This document shows, piece after piece, positions 34,011 to 43,895 of a DNA stretch of 64,000 nt (within the stretch, counting starts at the first letter, position 1; each line of letters starts with the position of its first letter). The stretch comes from Streptomyces flaveus. Lineage in GTDB: Bacteria > Actinomycetota > Actinomycetes > Streptomycetales > Streptomycetaceae. The notes under the pieces are model-generated. The model made no database searches and was not told the DNA's origin. It saw only the letters and a program-made list of their open reading frames with translations. Location of the stretch: contig NZ_BMPQ01000002.1 of NCBI RefSeq assembly GCF_014647675.1, positions 664,826 to 728,825 on the forward strand. The letters are read 5' to 3'. The position numbers and the translations under genes are program-made.

Positions 34011-36305
34011 TCACGACACTCGCTTCACGCCCTTCTTCAGGTACCCCATGTCCTCGTACACCGGTGTCTCGAAGCCGAAGGCGCCCGCGTTGACGAGGTT
34101 CGGGCGGGCCGCTACGAGCTGGGGGCGCTGGTAGAGAGGGATCGAGCCGGCGGCGGCCCAGATGCGGGCGTCGGCCTTGCGGACCAGGGAGCGGGACTCG
34201 CTCTCGTCCAGTTCGGCGACGGCCTGGTCGAAGAGCTGGTCGACCTGGTCGGTGCCGACGCGTGTGTAGTTCTGCTCGACGTTGAGGGAGCCGTCCGCGG
34301 CCGGTACCGGCTTGGCGTAGATGGGGCGGGCGTCGGTGGCGGGGAAGGCGGAGGCGGGCCAGGAGTACAGCGCCAGGTCGTACTGGCCGGAGGCGATGTG
34401 GTCCTTGAAGTAGCTCGCGTCGGAGACCTTGGAGATCTCCGTACGGACGCCGATACGGTCCAGCATCCGCGCGATGCGCTCACCGACCGCCCGCAGCGGC
34501 TCCGTGCCAGGCCCTGACGGGAGCACGAAGCGCAGCGACAGGGCCTTGCCGTCCTTGGCCAGCGGCCTGGCCGCGGCACCCGCGGGAGCGGCGGTGCCCT
34601 TCGGCGCGTACGCACCTGGCCCCCCGCCGTCCTTGAGCTTCCCGTCCCGCGCCGGCTCCTGCTTCTCCTCATCGGCTTTGTCGGCCTCGCTGCGCTCGGC
34701 CTGCGCGGCGGCCTGGTCGAGGAGCGCCGTGCGCAGCTGGGCGATGGGCGCGGGCACGAGCACGGTGGAGGTGCCGTGGCCGCCGGGCTTACTGTCGTCG
34801 CCGACGCCCTCGTCGGAGGCCGGGTCGTACACCGCACCGGACTTGTCCTCCGCGCCGACGATGTACGTACCGTCGTCCGGCTTCTTGGAGGCCTCGCTGC
34901 CGGCCCCCTTCGCCGCCTTCTCTTCCTGCTTCGCCTTCTTCTTGACGGGCCCGCCCCGTACCCAGCCCGCGTCCGCCAGCAGTGCCTGCGCCTCCTCGGT
35001 GTCCTGTTCGCCGAGGGCTCCGCTGTTGTCGGCGTACGCGGCCTGTCCGGCGAGGGCGAGATGGCTGCCGACGGGTTCGGCGGGCAGGCCGAGGGGCTGG
35101 AGTACAACCCTGGCGAGCTCGTCGCGGTCGAGGGCGCGGGCCACGGCCCGGCGGACGCGCTCGTCGGCGAGGGGGCCCTCGGCGCCGTTGAGGGCGAGCT
35201 GGGTGTAGGCGGGTTCGAGGGACTTGCGGACCACGAGACGGCGCAGGACCGACTGCTCCTTGTTGTACTTCGCGATCGCCTTGCTCCGCTTCTCGCGGGC
35301 GGTGGTCTCCTCGTCGGCCGCCCCCTTGTCGGAGCCGTTCGCGATCGCCCAGGAGCGCAGCGCCTGGGCGGGCGTGAGCGCGGCGTCGGGGCCGTGGGCG
35401 AGCGGCGCCCCGGCGGAGCCCTTTCCGCCGGCGGCGGTGGTGATGCGCCGTGCCGCGGAGGGGTCGATCTCGGCCAGATCGAGTCGGCCGGCGGCGAGCG
35501 CGGCGGCGCGCTTGTCGCGCGGTACGGCGCGCAGCACCAGCTCGGAGAGCTTGGGCTTGTGGCCCCACCAGCGCGGGTTGCGCTTCAGCCTGACCTCACG
35601 GGCCTTTCGGTTGATCTTGTCGATCGCGAAGGGGCCCGCGGTGACCTTCAGCTTGCGGCGGGCGCCGTCGTTGAAGGTGTTCGGGGTGCCCATCACGTCC
35701 TTCGGGTACAGCGGCGAGAACAGCGACTGCCAGTCCGCGTACGGCTTGCGGAAGGTGATCCGCACCTCGAGGTCGCTGTCGCCGCGCTCGATCTTCTCGA
35801 TGCGTTCGTAGCCGGCGTTGCGGGCCGTCCAGTACGCGGTGTCCTTGCCGGACAGGGCGCGCCACTGGGCGGCGAAGTCGGCGGCGCCGATCTCGCGGCC
35901 GTCGCTCCAGACGGCCTGCTGGTTGAGCTTGTAGAGCACGACCTGCTGGGGCTCGCGCTCGACGATCTTCGCGGACTCCAGGTAGTCGGCGTTGCGCTCG
36001 GGCCGGCCCCTCTCGTCGAGCCGGTACATCGAGGGCAGGACCGCACCGGCGACCCGGGAGGTGGTCGCGTCGGCGTCCGACTGGAAGGTGTTGAGGGTCT
36101 CCGGGACGGTGTCCACGGCCCAGCGCACGGTGCCGCCGTCGGCGATCCGGTCACGGTCGGCGGGGGCGATGTCCTGACCGGCGAGGGGCCGGGTGTCCGG
36201 GTCGTCCTCGCTGCACGCGGCGAGAGAGGACACCGCGAGCACGCCCGCCGTGAGGAACGCGGCCGAGCGCATGACCGCGCGTGGTCCGACGCCGTGGTGG
36301 GACAT
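34011..36305 (-). CDS. SBP family 5 lipoprotein with large insertion
   Basis: 764 aa, against about 540 usual. GGAGG precedes the ATG at 36305. The lipobox is VSSLAAC (Cys about 31). SBP_bac_5 features: RWAVDTVPETLNTF, QQAVWSDGREIGAADFAAQW, RRAVARALDRDELARVVL. An insertion of about 150 residues near 450-610 is Lys/Glu/Gly/Pro-rich (KKKAKQEEKAAKGAG and similar) and probably disordered. No permease or ATPase genes accompany it, so it may feed the nearby OppBCDF or act as a sensor. Confidence 0.88.
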   Translation of the reverse strand: MSHHGVGPRAVMRSAAFLTAGVLAVSSLAACSEDDPDTRPLAGQDIAPADRDRIADGGTVRWAVDTVPETLNTFQSDADATTSRVAGAVLPSMYRLDERGRPERNADYLESAKIVEREPQQVVLYKLNQQAVWSDGREIGAADFAAQWRALSGKDTAYWTARNAGYERIEKIERGDSDLEVRITFRKPYADWQSLFSPLYPKDVMGTPNTFNDGARRKLKVTAGPFAIDKINRKAREVRLKRNPRWWGHKPKLSELVLRAVPRDKRAAALAAGRLDLAEIDPSAARRITTAAGGKGSAGAPLAHGPDAALTPAQALRSWAIANGSDKGAADEETTAREKRSKAIAKYNKEQSVLRRLVVRKSLEPAYTQLALNGAEGPLADERVRRAVARALDRDELARVVLQPLGLPAEPVGSHLALAGQAAYADNSGALGEQDTEEAQALLADAGWVRGGPVKKKAKQEEKAAKGAGSEASKKPDDGTYIVGAEDKSGAVYDPASDEGVGDDSKPGGHGTSTVLVPAPIAQLRTALLDQAAAQAERSEADKADEEKQEPARDGKLKDGGGPGAYAPKGTAAPAGAAARPLAKDGKALSLRFVLPSGPGTEPLRAVGERIARMLDRIGVRTEISKVSDASYFKDHIASGQYDLALYSWPASAFPATDARPIYAKPVPAADGSLNVEQNYTRVGTDQVDQLFDQAVAELDESESRSLVRKADARIWAAAGSIPLYQRPQLVAARPNLVNAGAFGFETPVYEDMGYLKKGVKRVS

Positions 36306-36673
36306 GACTGAATACCTCCGGGGCGGTTCTGATCACGTGGACTGATCGCGCATACCGATCACGCGGAATGTCGCATTTGGGTTAGCTAGATCACTTTTGG
36401 GCTATAATGGAGTTGATCAGATCTATCGCCCTACTGAAGGGCCAAGCCCCCGAGTTGGAACGGCGCCACGGCGATGGGTACGCGAAAGCTCACCCATGCG
36501 GCCCAAGAGACGGCGCGCTGCCGACGGCGGGGGCGCGCGCCTGGTGTAAATGCGCGACACGATCGGTTAATCCATGCAGATCCCTTCACAGGGGCCGATG
36601 TGACGCGCGACACTCGCAGGCGCATGAACGTTGCCGCCTTGGGCCGCTGGGTCCGCGGAAGTGAGGGCAAGTC
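36306..36673. other. Gene-free interval between lipoprotein gene and sdh operon
   Basis: No gene is supported. The AT-rich stretch 36365-36430 holds TATAAT at 36403-36408, a good -10 hexamer on the plus strand, though the nearest -35-like TTGGGT (36377-36382) is 20 bases away. It probably carries divergent promoters. TGATCGCGCATACCGATCAC near 36343 repeats GATCNCG motifs. Confidence 0.4.
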
Positions 36674-36961
36674 ATGTCCGTGCAAGACGACCTGACAACA
36701 GTCCAGCGCGCTCTCGACGACCTGTACCGGTCAGTGGGGCGCCTGGAACAGCAGATCGGTGGCGGTCTGGAGATGCGCCGTGTGCGCACCGACGCCGACC
36801 ACCTGCGCGAGAGCGTGGCGCTGCTGCGCGAGGCCGCCCCCGGCCTCAAGACAACGCGGCGCCCCGACCTCGTGTCCATCCCCGACACCCCGTACGACAG
36901 CACTCTGTGGACGGACTCGGACGACGAGGGTCTCGGCGCCCGCGACCGGCACGCACCCTGA
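36674..36961 (+). CDS. Small conserved protein ahead of succinate dehydrogenase genes
   Basis: 95 aa. MSVQDDLTTVQRALDDLYRSVGRLEQQIGGGLEMRRVRTDADHLRESVALLREA gives a helical, probably coiled-coil N-terminal half; the C-terminal third is polar and acidic. AAGTGAGGG precedes the ATG. It lies 20 bases upstream of the sdh membrane subunit, and the arrangement recurs in Streptomyces, but its role is unknown. Confidence 0.82.
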   Translation: MSVQDDLTTVQRALDDLYRSVGRLEQQIGGGLEMRRVRTDADHLRESVALLREAAPGLKTTRRPDLVSIPDTPYDSTLWTDSDDEGLGARDRHAP

Positions 36962-36981
36962 TCCGACTGGAGTCCACCCCC

Positions 36982-37803
36982 TTGGCCACTGGTACGGAAC
37001 CCGAACTGAACAGCGGCGGCGTAAGAACTCCCACGCGCGCCGCGATCGCCGCCCCGCATCTGCGGACCGACCGCTGGTGGCTGCAGCCCGCCGCCACCGC
37101 GGGCGGTCTGCTGGCCTTCATCGTCTACTCGACGTGGCGGGCGTTCGCGAACACCGACTACTACGCGGCGCCGTATGTCTCGCCGTTCTATTCGCCCTGC
37201 CTGGCGGAGAACTGCGAGCCGATGCGGGCGGGCCCGAACTGGGAGATCTTCGGCGGCTGGTGGGGCCTGTCCCCCGCCCTGCTCATCCTGATCTTCCCGC
37301 TGGGCTTCCGGCTGACCTGCTACTACTACCGCAAGGCCTACTACCGGGGCTTCTGGGCCTCACCCCCGGCCTGCGCGGTCGCCGAGCCGCACAAGAAGTA
37401 CACCGGCGAGACCCGCTTCCCGCTGATCCTGCAGAACATCCACCGCTACTTCTTCTACGCCGCGATCCTGGTCGCCGGCATCCTCACGTACGACACCGTG
37501 CTCGCCTTCCGCGACGAGCACTACGAGTGGGGCCACATGGGTCTCGGCACCCTGGTCTTCCTGGTCAACATCGTGCTGATCTGGGCGTACACCCTCTCCT
37601 GCCACTCGTGCCGGCACATCGTCGGCGGGCAGCTCAAGCACTTCTCCAAGCACCCCGTGCGCTACCGGATGTGGCAGTGGGTCGGCAAGCTCAACGCCCG
37701 GCACATGCTGCTCGCCTGGGCCTCGCTGGTGAGCGTGGCGCTCGCCGACTTCTACGTGTATCTGGTCGCGTCCGGTGCCTTTGACGATCCGAGGTTGTTC
37801 TGA
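36982..37803 (+). CDS. sdhC: Succinate dehydrogenase membrane anchor subunit (Sdh1 type)
   Basis: 273 aa from the TTG at 36982, which has GGAG upstream. Five membrane helices are visible, for example LLAFIVYSTWRAF, GLSPALLILIFPLGFRL, YFFYAAILVAGILTYDTV, LVFLVNIVLIWAYTL and LLAWASLVSVALADFYVYL. His residues in NIHRYFF, LSCHSCRHI could bind haem or quinone-site partners. It anchors the SdhAB dimer. Size matches mycobacterial Rv0249c. The stop overlaps the sdhA start by one base. Confidence 0.88.
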   Translation: MATGTEPELNSGGVRTPTRAAIAAPHLRTDRWWLQPAATAGGLLAFIVYSTWRAFANTDYYAAPYVSPFYSPCLAENCEPMRAGPNWEIFGGWWGLSPALLILIFPLGFRLTCYYYRKAYYRGFWASPPACAVAEPHKKYTGETRFPLILQNIHRYFFYAAILVAGILTYDTVLAFRDEHYEWGHMGLGTLVFLVNIVLIWAYTLSCHSCRHIVGGQLKHFSKHPVRYRMWQWVGKLNARHMLLAWASLVSVALADFYVYLVASGAFDDPRLF

Positions 37804-39746
37804 TGCCCGTAGTTGACCGGCAGGAGTGGGACGTCGTCGTGGTCGGCGCGGGCGGCGCCGGGCTGCGGGCCGCCATCGAGGCACGTGAGCGCGGGGCGCG
37901 TACGGCCGTGATCTGCAAGTCGCTGTTCGGCAAGGCGCACACGGTGATGGCCGAGGGCGGCATCGCGGCGGCCATGGGCAACGTCAACTCCGGCGACAAC
38001 TGGCAGGTCCACTTCCGCGACACCATGCGCGGCGGGAAGTTCCTCAACCAGTGGCGGATGGCCGAGCTGCACGCGCAGGAGGCCCCCGACCGGGTCTGGG
38101 AGCTGGAGACCTGGGGCGCCCTCTTCGACCGCACGAAGGACGGGCGGATCTCCCAGCGCAACTTCGGCGGGCACGAGTACCCACGGCTCGCGCACGTCGG
38201 CGACCGTACGGGCCTGGAGCTGATCCGCACGCTCCAGCAGAAGATCGTGTCCTTGCAGCAGGAGGACTTCAAGGAGACCGGGGACTACGAGTCGCGGCTG
38301 AAGGTCTACCAGGAGTGCACGGTCACGAGGATTCTGAAGGACGGGGAGCGGGTCTCGGGGACCTTCTGCTATGAGCGGGAATCCGGCCGTTTCTTCGTCC
38401 TCGAAGCCCCTTCAGTCGTGATCGCCACCGGTGGCATCGGCAAGTCCTTCAAGGTCACGTCGAACTCGTGGGAGTACACGGGCGACGGGCACGCACTGGC
38501 GCTGCTTGCCGGGGCACCCCTGCTCAACATGGAGTTCGTGCAGTTCCACCCGACGGGCATGGTCTGGCCGCCGTCCGTGAAGGGCATCCTCGTCACCGAG
38601 TCGGTGCGCGGGGACGGCGGGGTGCTGCGGAACTCCGAGGGCAAGCGGTTCATGTTCGACTACATCCCGGACGTGTTCAAGGAGAAGTACGCGCAGTCCG
38701 AGGAGGAGGGCGACCGCTGGTACGAGGACCCGGACAACAACCGGCGTCCGCCCGAGCTGCTGCCGCGTGACGAGGTGGCGCGGGCCATCAACGCGGAGGT
38801 CAAGGCGGGCCGTGGTTCGCCGCACGGCGGGGTCTTCCTCGATGTGTCGACGCGGATGCCCGCCGAGGTGATCAAGCGGCGGCTGCCGTCGATGTACCAC
38901 CAGTTCAAGGAGCTCGCCGACGTCGACATCACCGCCGAGGCGATGGAGGTCGGGCCGACCTGCCACTACGTGATGGGCGGGATCGCGGTCGAGTCGGACA
39001 CGGCGGCGGCGCGCGGGGTGCCGGGGCTGTTCGCGTCCGGGGAGGTCGCGGGCGGTATGCACGGCTCCAACCGGCTCGGCGGCAACTCGCTCTCCGACCT
39101 GCTGGTGTTCGGCCGCCGGGCCGGGCTGCACGCGGCGCGGTACGCGACCGGTCTGGGCGAGCGGCCCGCGGTGGACGACGGCCAGATCGACGCGGCGGCG
39201 GCGGAGGCGCTGCGGCCGTTCTCCGCGGAGGGACCCGAGGCGGGTACGGAGGAGACCGGACGGCCGCCGGAGAACCCGTACACCCTCCATCAGGAGCTCC
39301 AGCAGACGATGAACGACCTCGTCGGCATCATCCGCCGGGAGGCGGAGATGGAGGCGGCGCTGAAGAAGCTGGCGGATCTGCGCGTACGGGCGCGGCGGGC
39401 CGGAGTCGAGGGGCACCGGCAGTTCAACCCCGGCTGGCACCTCGCGCTCGACCTGCGCAACATGCTGCTGGTCAGCGAGTGCGTGGCGCGCGCCGCCCTG
39501 GAGCGTACGGAGTCGCGCGGCGGCCACACCCGTGAGGACCATCCGACGATGGAGCGGGAGTGGCGGCGGATCAACCTGCTCTGCCAGCCGACCGACCCCA
39601 CGGGCGGCTTGGCGGCCACGGATCCGGTACGCGGCCAGATCAGGCTCGTCCGCGAGACCACCGAGCCCATCCGCCAGGACCTGCTCGCCCTCTTCGACAA
39701 GGAAGAGCTGGTCAAGTACCTCGCCGAAGAGGAGCTGTACGAGTGA
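37803..39746 (+). CDS. sdhA: Succinate dehydrogenase flavoprotein subunit
   Basis: 647 aa. VVVGAGGAGLRAAIEARERG (FAD Rossmann), SLFGKAHTVMAEGGIAAAMGN (covalent FAD His region), TESVRGDGGVLRNSEGKRF (active-site Arg) and GGMHGSNRLGGNSLSDLLVFGRRAG are all conserved. It oxidises succinate to fumarate on the cytoplasmic membrane face. It is Sdh1-like in length (Rv0248c). It is coupled to sdhB by GTGA. Confidence 0.95.
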   Translation: MPVVDRQEWDVVVVGAGGAGLRAAIEARERGARTAVICKSLFGKAHTVMAEGGIAAAMGNVNSGDNWQVHFRDTMRGGKFLNQWRMAELHAQEAPDRVWELETWGALFDRTKDGRISQRNFGGHEYPRLAHVGDRTGLELIRTLQQKIVSLQQEDFKETGDYESRLKVYQECTVTRILKDGERVSGTFCYERESGRFFVLEAPSVVIATGGIGKSFKVTSNSWEYTGDGHALALLAGAPLLNMEFVQFHPTGMVWPPSVKGILVTESVRGDGGVLRNSEGKRFMFDYIPDVFKEKYAQSEEEGDRWYEDPDNNRRPPELLPRDEVARAINAEVKAGRGSPHGGVFLDVSTRMPAEVIKRRLPSMYHQFKELADVDITAEAMEVGPTCHYVMGGIAVESDTAAARGVPGLFASGEVAGGMHGSNRLGGNSLSDLLVFGRRAGLHAARYATGLGERPAVDDGQIDAAAAEALRPFSAEGPEAGTEETGRPPENPYTLHQELQQTMNDLVGIIRREAEMEAALKKLADLRVRARRAGVEGHRQFNPGWHLALDLRNMLLVSECVARAALERTESRGGHTREDHPTMEREWRRINLLCQPTDPTGGLAATDPVRGQIRLVRETTEPIRQDLLALFDKEELVKYLAEEELYE

Positions 39747-40513
39747 GCAGCTATGAGGCCCGCTTCAAGGTGTGGCGCGGGGACGCCGAGGGCGGTGGCC
39801 TGGAGGACTTCAAGATCGAAGTCAACGACGGCGAGGTGGTGCTGGACATCATCCACCGACTCCAGGCGACCCAGACCCCGGATCTGGCCGTGCGCTGGAA
39901 CTGCAAGGCGGGCAAGTGCGGTTCGTGTTCGGCGGAGATCAACGGCCGGCCGCGGCTGATGTGCATGACGCGTATGTCGGTGTTCTCGCGCGAGGAGACG
40001 ATCACGGTGACTCCCTTGCGGGCGTTTCCCGTTGTACGTGATCTCGTCACGGACGTCGGCTTCAACTACACGAAGGCGCGGCAGGTGCCGTCGTTCGTGC
40101 CGCCCGCCGACCTCGGTCCCGGCGAGTACCGGATGATGCAGGAGGACGTGGACCGCTCGCAGGAGTTCCGCAAGTGCATCGAGTGCTTCCTGTGCCAGGA
40201 CACCTGCCATGTCGTGCGGGACCACGAGGAGAACAAGACGGCGTTCGCGGGGCCCCGGTTCTTGATGCGGGTGGCGGAGCTGGACATGCACCCGCTGGAC
40301 GCGGCGTCCGAGAGCGGCCTCGACCGCAAGACCACGGCCCAGGACGAACACGGGCTCGGCTACTGCAACATCACCAAGTGCTGCACGGAGGTCTGTCCCG
40401 AGGGCATCAAGATCACGGACAACGCCCTGATTCCCTTGAAGGAACGGGCGGTTGACCGCAAGTACGATCCGCTGGTGTGGCTGGGGTCGAAGATCAGGAG
40501 GCGTACCTCCTAG
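39743..40513 (+). CDS. sdhB: Succinate dehydrogenase iron-sulfur subunit
   Basis: 256 aa from the GTG at 39743 overlapping the sdhA stop. The 2Fe-2S motif is CKAGKCGSCSAEINGRPRLMC, the 4Fe-4S motif CIECFLCQDTC, and the third cluster set lies in CNITKCCTEVCPEGI. It passes electrons from FAD to the membrane quinone site. This ends the operon; no SdhD gene follows, consistent with a single-anchor complex. Confidence 0.95.
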   Translation: MSSYEARFKVWRGDAEGGGLEDFKIEVNDGEVVLDIIHRLQATQTPDLAVRWNCKAGKCGSCSAEINGRPRLMCMTRMSVFSREETITVTPLRAFPVVRDLVTDVGFNYTKARQVPSFVPPADLGPGEYRMMQEDVDRSQEFRKCIECFLCQDTCHVVRDHEENKTAFAGPRFLMRVAELDMHPLDAASESGLDRKTTAQDEHGLGYCNITKCCTEVCPEGIKITDNALIPLKERAVDRKYDPLVWLGSKIRRRTS

Positions 40514-40539
40514 ATCTCCTGGATGGCCCCCGGGACCTC

Positions 40540-43209
40540 CTAGAACAGGCTCAGCAACGCCTCCGCCGGGTCCGTGAGGCCTGTGGTGCCGTTCGGCAGG
40601 GGGAGTTCGAACCAGACGGTCTTGCCGCGCGGCGTGCGGCGCGAGCCCCACGCCGCGCTGAGCAGCCCGACGAGCTGGAGGCCCCGGCCGCCTTCGTCCG
40701 TGTCGCGGGCGCGGCGGCGGCGGGGCTGGACCAGGCCGGCGTCCCAGACCTCGCAGACCATGGTGCGGTCGAGGAGGAGCCGGAGCCTGATCTCGCCCTC
40801 GCCGTAGCGCAGGGCGTTGGTCACCAGCTCGCTGACCAGGAGTTCCGCGGTGTCGACGAGTGGTTCGAGGTCCCAGCTGATGAGCTGGCCGCGGGCCAGC
40901 TCGCGTGCGCGGCCCACGCTGCGCGGCTCACGCGGCAGGGTCCAGTCGCCGACGGACTCGGCGGGCAGCCCCTGGACACGTGCCATCAGGAGCGCGATGT
41001 CGTCCTCGCCGTGATGGGTGTCGAGGGTGTTGAGGACGTGGTCGCAGGCGTCCTCCAGCGATCGGGAGGTGTCGGCGCGCCGCGCCGTCGCCCCGGGGTG
41101 GCCGGGTGACAGGTGGGACGGGTCCGTCAGGGCGCCCACGAGGGCCTGCAGGCCCTCGTCCAGCGGGTGATCGCGCGATTCGACCAGTCCATCCGTGTAG
41201 AGCGCCAAAAGCGAACCTTCGGGGAGTTCGACCTCCACCTCCTCGAACGGCTCGCCGCCGACACCGAGCGGCATGCCCGGCGGCACGTCCAGCATCAGCG
41301 CGTTCTCACCGGGCTCGACCAGTACGGGCGGCAGGTGGCCCGCGTTGGCGAAGGTGCAGCGGCGCGTGACGGAGTCGTAGACCGCGTACACGCAGGTGGC
41401 GAGGTACACCTCGGAGAGGTCGGCGTCGCGCTGCGACTGGCGGCCCGCGGTGCGGGTGGCCTGCTGGATGCCGCCGGGTGTGCCGAGGCCGCGGGCGATC
41501 TCGTCCAGGGCCGAGAGGACCTCGGCGGGTTCGAGGTCGAGCAGCGCCAGGGTGCGTACGGCCGTACGGAGTTCACCCATGGCGACGGCGGCGCGCAGAC
41601 CGCGGCCCATCACGTCGCCGACGACCAACGCCGTGCGGTGGCCGGGGAGTTCGATGACGTCGAACCAGTCGCCGCCCACCTCGGTCGCCGCGTTCCCCGG
41701 AAGGTAGCGGCAGGCGATGTCCAGCCCTGAGGCCTCCGGGTCGCCCGGGGGCAGCAGGGAGCGCTGGAGTATCAGCGCGCGTTGGTGCTCGCGGCGGTAC
41801 AGGCGGGCGTTGTCGATGCAGACGGCGGCGCGCGCGGCCAGCTCGACCGCGAGCCCGCGGTCCCGGTCCCCGAACGGCTCACTGCCCTTCGTACGGGAGA
41901 ACTGGACGAGGCCGACGACCGTGTCGTGCGCGACCATCGGGACGGCGAGCGTGGACTGGATCAGGCCGCCCTCCTCGCCGGGGACGGCCTTCGGGCGGGC
42001 GGTGCGCAGGGCGTCCGCGCACTCCGAGTTGAACGCGAAGTGGTGTACGGCGCCGACGTTCACGGGCTCGGGGCCGCCGATGAAGGGCGCGTCTGAGACG
42101 GCGCTGGCGAAGGCGACCCGGCGCAGCTCGGCGCTGCCGTCGGCGAGCCCGGGCGGGGTCTCGTCGCCGGCGAGAAGCCCCTGGTAGAGGTCGACGGAGG
42201 CGAGGTCGCAGAAGCCGGGGACGGCCACGTCGAGGAGTTCGCGGGCCGTGGTCTCCAGGTCGAGGGAGTTGCCGATGCGCGCCCCGGCCTCGTTGAGGAG
42301 GGCGAGATTGCGCCGGGCGGCTGCGGCCTCGCGGGCGGCGGCGCGACGCGAGGTGACGTCCGTACCCAGCCAGGCGATTCCGATCGGCCGACCGGCACCG
42401 CTGTGTACGCGATAGAGGTTGATGGACCAGTTGCGGCGCTCGGAGGAGCCGGGCACGGTGCCCGTGACCTGCATGTCGGTGACGGATTCGCCGGTCTCCA
42501 GGACGCGGCGCAGCGTCGCGGCGACCCGCTCGACCTCGCCCCCTGTCAGATAGTCCCTGACAGTGCGCCCGCGGTGGTCGTCGACGGTGCCGCCGAAGGT
42601 CGAGGCGAACCGTTCGTTGGCACGACGAATCTTCAGCTCTGTGTCGAGCAGCAGGAAACCGAACGGGGATTGACCGAAAATCGACTGAGAAGCGGCAAGA
42701 TCCGCCTCGATCCCGCGCAGGGTGCGGACGTCGACGACGATGCACAGGGCGGCTCGCTCGCCCTCCTCCGTGCGCGTCGGCATGACGTAGACCTCGGCGA
42801 GTCCCTCCGTACCCGCACCGGACTCCGCGTCGTCCGGCACACGGAAGGGGACGGCGCCCGTCCACTCCCGGCCGTCGAGGATCTCGGCCATCTTCCGCTG
42901 GCCCTGCTCACGCAGGTCGGGATCGACGAAGGCCTCGATGGGATCCATGCCCACGGCCCGCTCGGCCTTGACGCCGAAGAGCTGCTCCGCGCGCAGACTC
43001 CACTGGTCGACGAGGCCGTCCGGGCCGATCGAGAACGAGGCGACCTTGATGTAGTCGTAGATCGAGCCGGGTGGACTGCTCTGCCAGACCACGCCGTCGG
43101 CCTCGCCGTCGCCGTCACCGACCGGCACACCGGCCATCGCGCCGCCCACCGGGTTCTCGGAGTCCATGGACTCCGCAGCCTCCGTGGCCTTCGCTGGTAT
43201 CTCGCTCAC
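40540..43209 (-). CDS. PAS-PAS-GAF-PP2C (SpoIIE) phosphatase with C-terminal HATPase
   Basis: 889 aa from the GTG at 43209, preceded by GGAGGGG. Two PAS domains (about 45-150 and 175-295), a GAF domain (about 315-480), and a SpoIIE phosphatase (about 510-730) with EVGGDWFDVIELPG, LVVGDVMGRGLRAAV and LLLYTDG-like ALYTDGLVESRD metal motifs. An RsbW-like HATPase follows with LLVSELVTNALRYGEG (N box) and DEGGRGLQLV (G box). Such fusions control anti-sigma/anti-anti-sigma switching. One polypeptide could both dephosphorylate an antagonist and bind ATP as a kinase-like module. Input ligand is unknown. Confidence 0.92.
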   Translation of the reverse strand: MSEIPAKATEAAESMDSENPVGGAMAGVPVGDGDGEADGVVWQSSPPGSIYDYIKVASFSIGPDGLVDQWSLRAEQLFGVKAERAVGMDPIEAFVDPDLREQGQRKMAEILDGREWTGAVPFRVPDDAESGAGTEGLAEVYVMPTRTEEGERAALCIVVDVRTLRGIEADLAASQSIFGQSPFGFLLLDTELKIRRANERFASTFGGTVDDHRGRTVRDYLTGGEVERVAATLRRVLETGESVTDMQVTGTVPGSSERRNWSINLYRVHSGAGRPIGIAWLGTDVTSRRAAAREAAAARRNLALLNEAGARIGNSLDLETTARELLDVAVPGFCDLASVDLYQGLLAGDETPPGLADGSAELRRVAFASAVSDAPFIGGPEPVNVGAVHHFAFNSECADALRTARPKAVPGEEGGLIQSTLAVPMVAHDTVVGLVQFSRTKGSEPFGDRDRGLAVELAARAAVCIDNARLYRREHQRALILQRSLLPPGDPEASGLDIACRYLPGNAATEVGGDWFDVIELPGHRTALVVGDVMGRGLRAAVAMGELRTAVRTLALLDLEPAEVLSALDEIARGLGTPGGIQQATRTAGRQSQRDADLSEVYLATCVYAVYDSVTRRCTFANAGHLPPVLVEPGENALMLDVPPGMPLGVGGEPFEEVEVELPEGSLLALYTDGLVESRDHPLDEGLQALVGALTDPSHLSPGHPGATARRADTSRSLEDACDHVLNTLDTHHGEDDIALLMARVQGLPAESVGDWTLPREPRSVGRARELARGQLISWDLEPLVDTAELLVSELVTNALRYGEGEIRLRLLLDRTMVCEVWDAGLVQPRRRRARDTDEGGRGLQLVGLLSAAWGSRRTPRGKTVWFELPLPNGTTGLTDPAEALLSLF

Positions 43210-43496
43210 GCGAACCGTCCCCTCCAGCTCACCGCGTCCGGCATCGGTCACCGGGGGCGGCTGCCCGCAGTATCCAGCAGTACGGCGCCGCACAACACGG
43301 TGTTCACGATCACAGCACGGTCCCGATGCATTTTGGACCGGCCGCGACACACACTCCCAGTCTTCTAACCAGGGCGCACCCCGTCGAATCCCAGTCTCCT
43401 GCAAGCCGTCATGAAGCCGGTATCAAGCCGTCATGGCCGAACTCCGGTAAACCCTTGCGACCCAACGGCCCCGGGCGGCCCGCAAGCCGCTCCCGC

Positions 43497-43895
43497 TCAG
43501 CCCGGCAGGGCCAGTTCGAACCACACCGTCTTGCCCGTCGCGCCGGGCCGCATACCCCAGCGCCTCGAGGAGCACGCCACCAGCTGGAGCCCGCGACCGC
43601 CCTCGTCCTCGGGGCGCGGGGCCCGCTCGTGCGGCAGGTCCGGCAGCGGGTCGGAGACTTCCACGAGCAGCCCGCCGGGCGGCTCCGCAGGGTGTACGAG
43701 ACGTACGCCGATGGGTCCCGTGGCATGCCGCAGGGCGTTGGTCACCAGCTCGCTGACCAGCAGCGCGGTCACATCACCGAGAGATTCGAGGCCCCAGGCA
43801 CGCAGCTGGCTCCGCACGACGGTACGGGCGGTTCGCACGGAACCGGGATCCGCGGGGAAGGTCCACTCGGCGACTTCGCCATCGGTGTGGATCAC
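43497..43895 (-). CDS. RsbW-like ATP-binding (HATPase) protein
   Basis: 132 aa from the GTG at 43895, which has GGGAG eight bases upstream. LLVSELVTNALRHATGPIG (N box) and DEGGRGLQLVACSSRRWG with TGKTVWFEL are the anti-sigma-factor/serine kinase fold. It resembles the C-terminal 120 residues of the adjacent 889-residue protein at nearly every conserved position, suggesting duplication or domain fission. The partner sigma or anti-sigma antagonist is not in the window. Confidence 0.88.
   Translation of the reverse strand: MIHTDGEVAEWTFPADPGSVRTARTVVRSQLRAWGLESLGDVTALLVSELVTNALRHATGPIGVRLVHPAEPPGGLLVEVSDPLPDLPHERAPRPEDEGGRGLQLVACSSRRWGMRPGATGKTVWFELALPG

Noticed and set aside
36407..36664. 85-residue plus-strand frame ahead of sdh
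   Set aside because: No ribosome site or recognisable domain; lies in the AT-rich promoter region.
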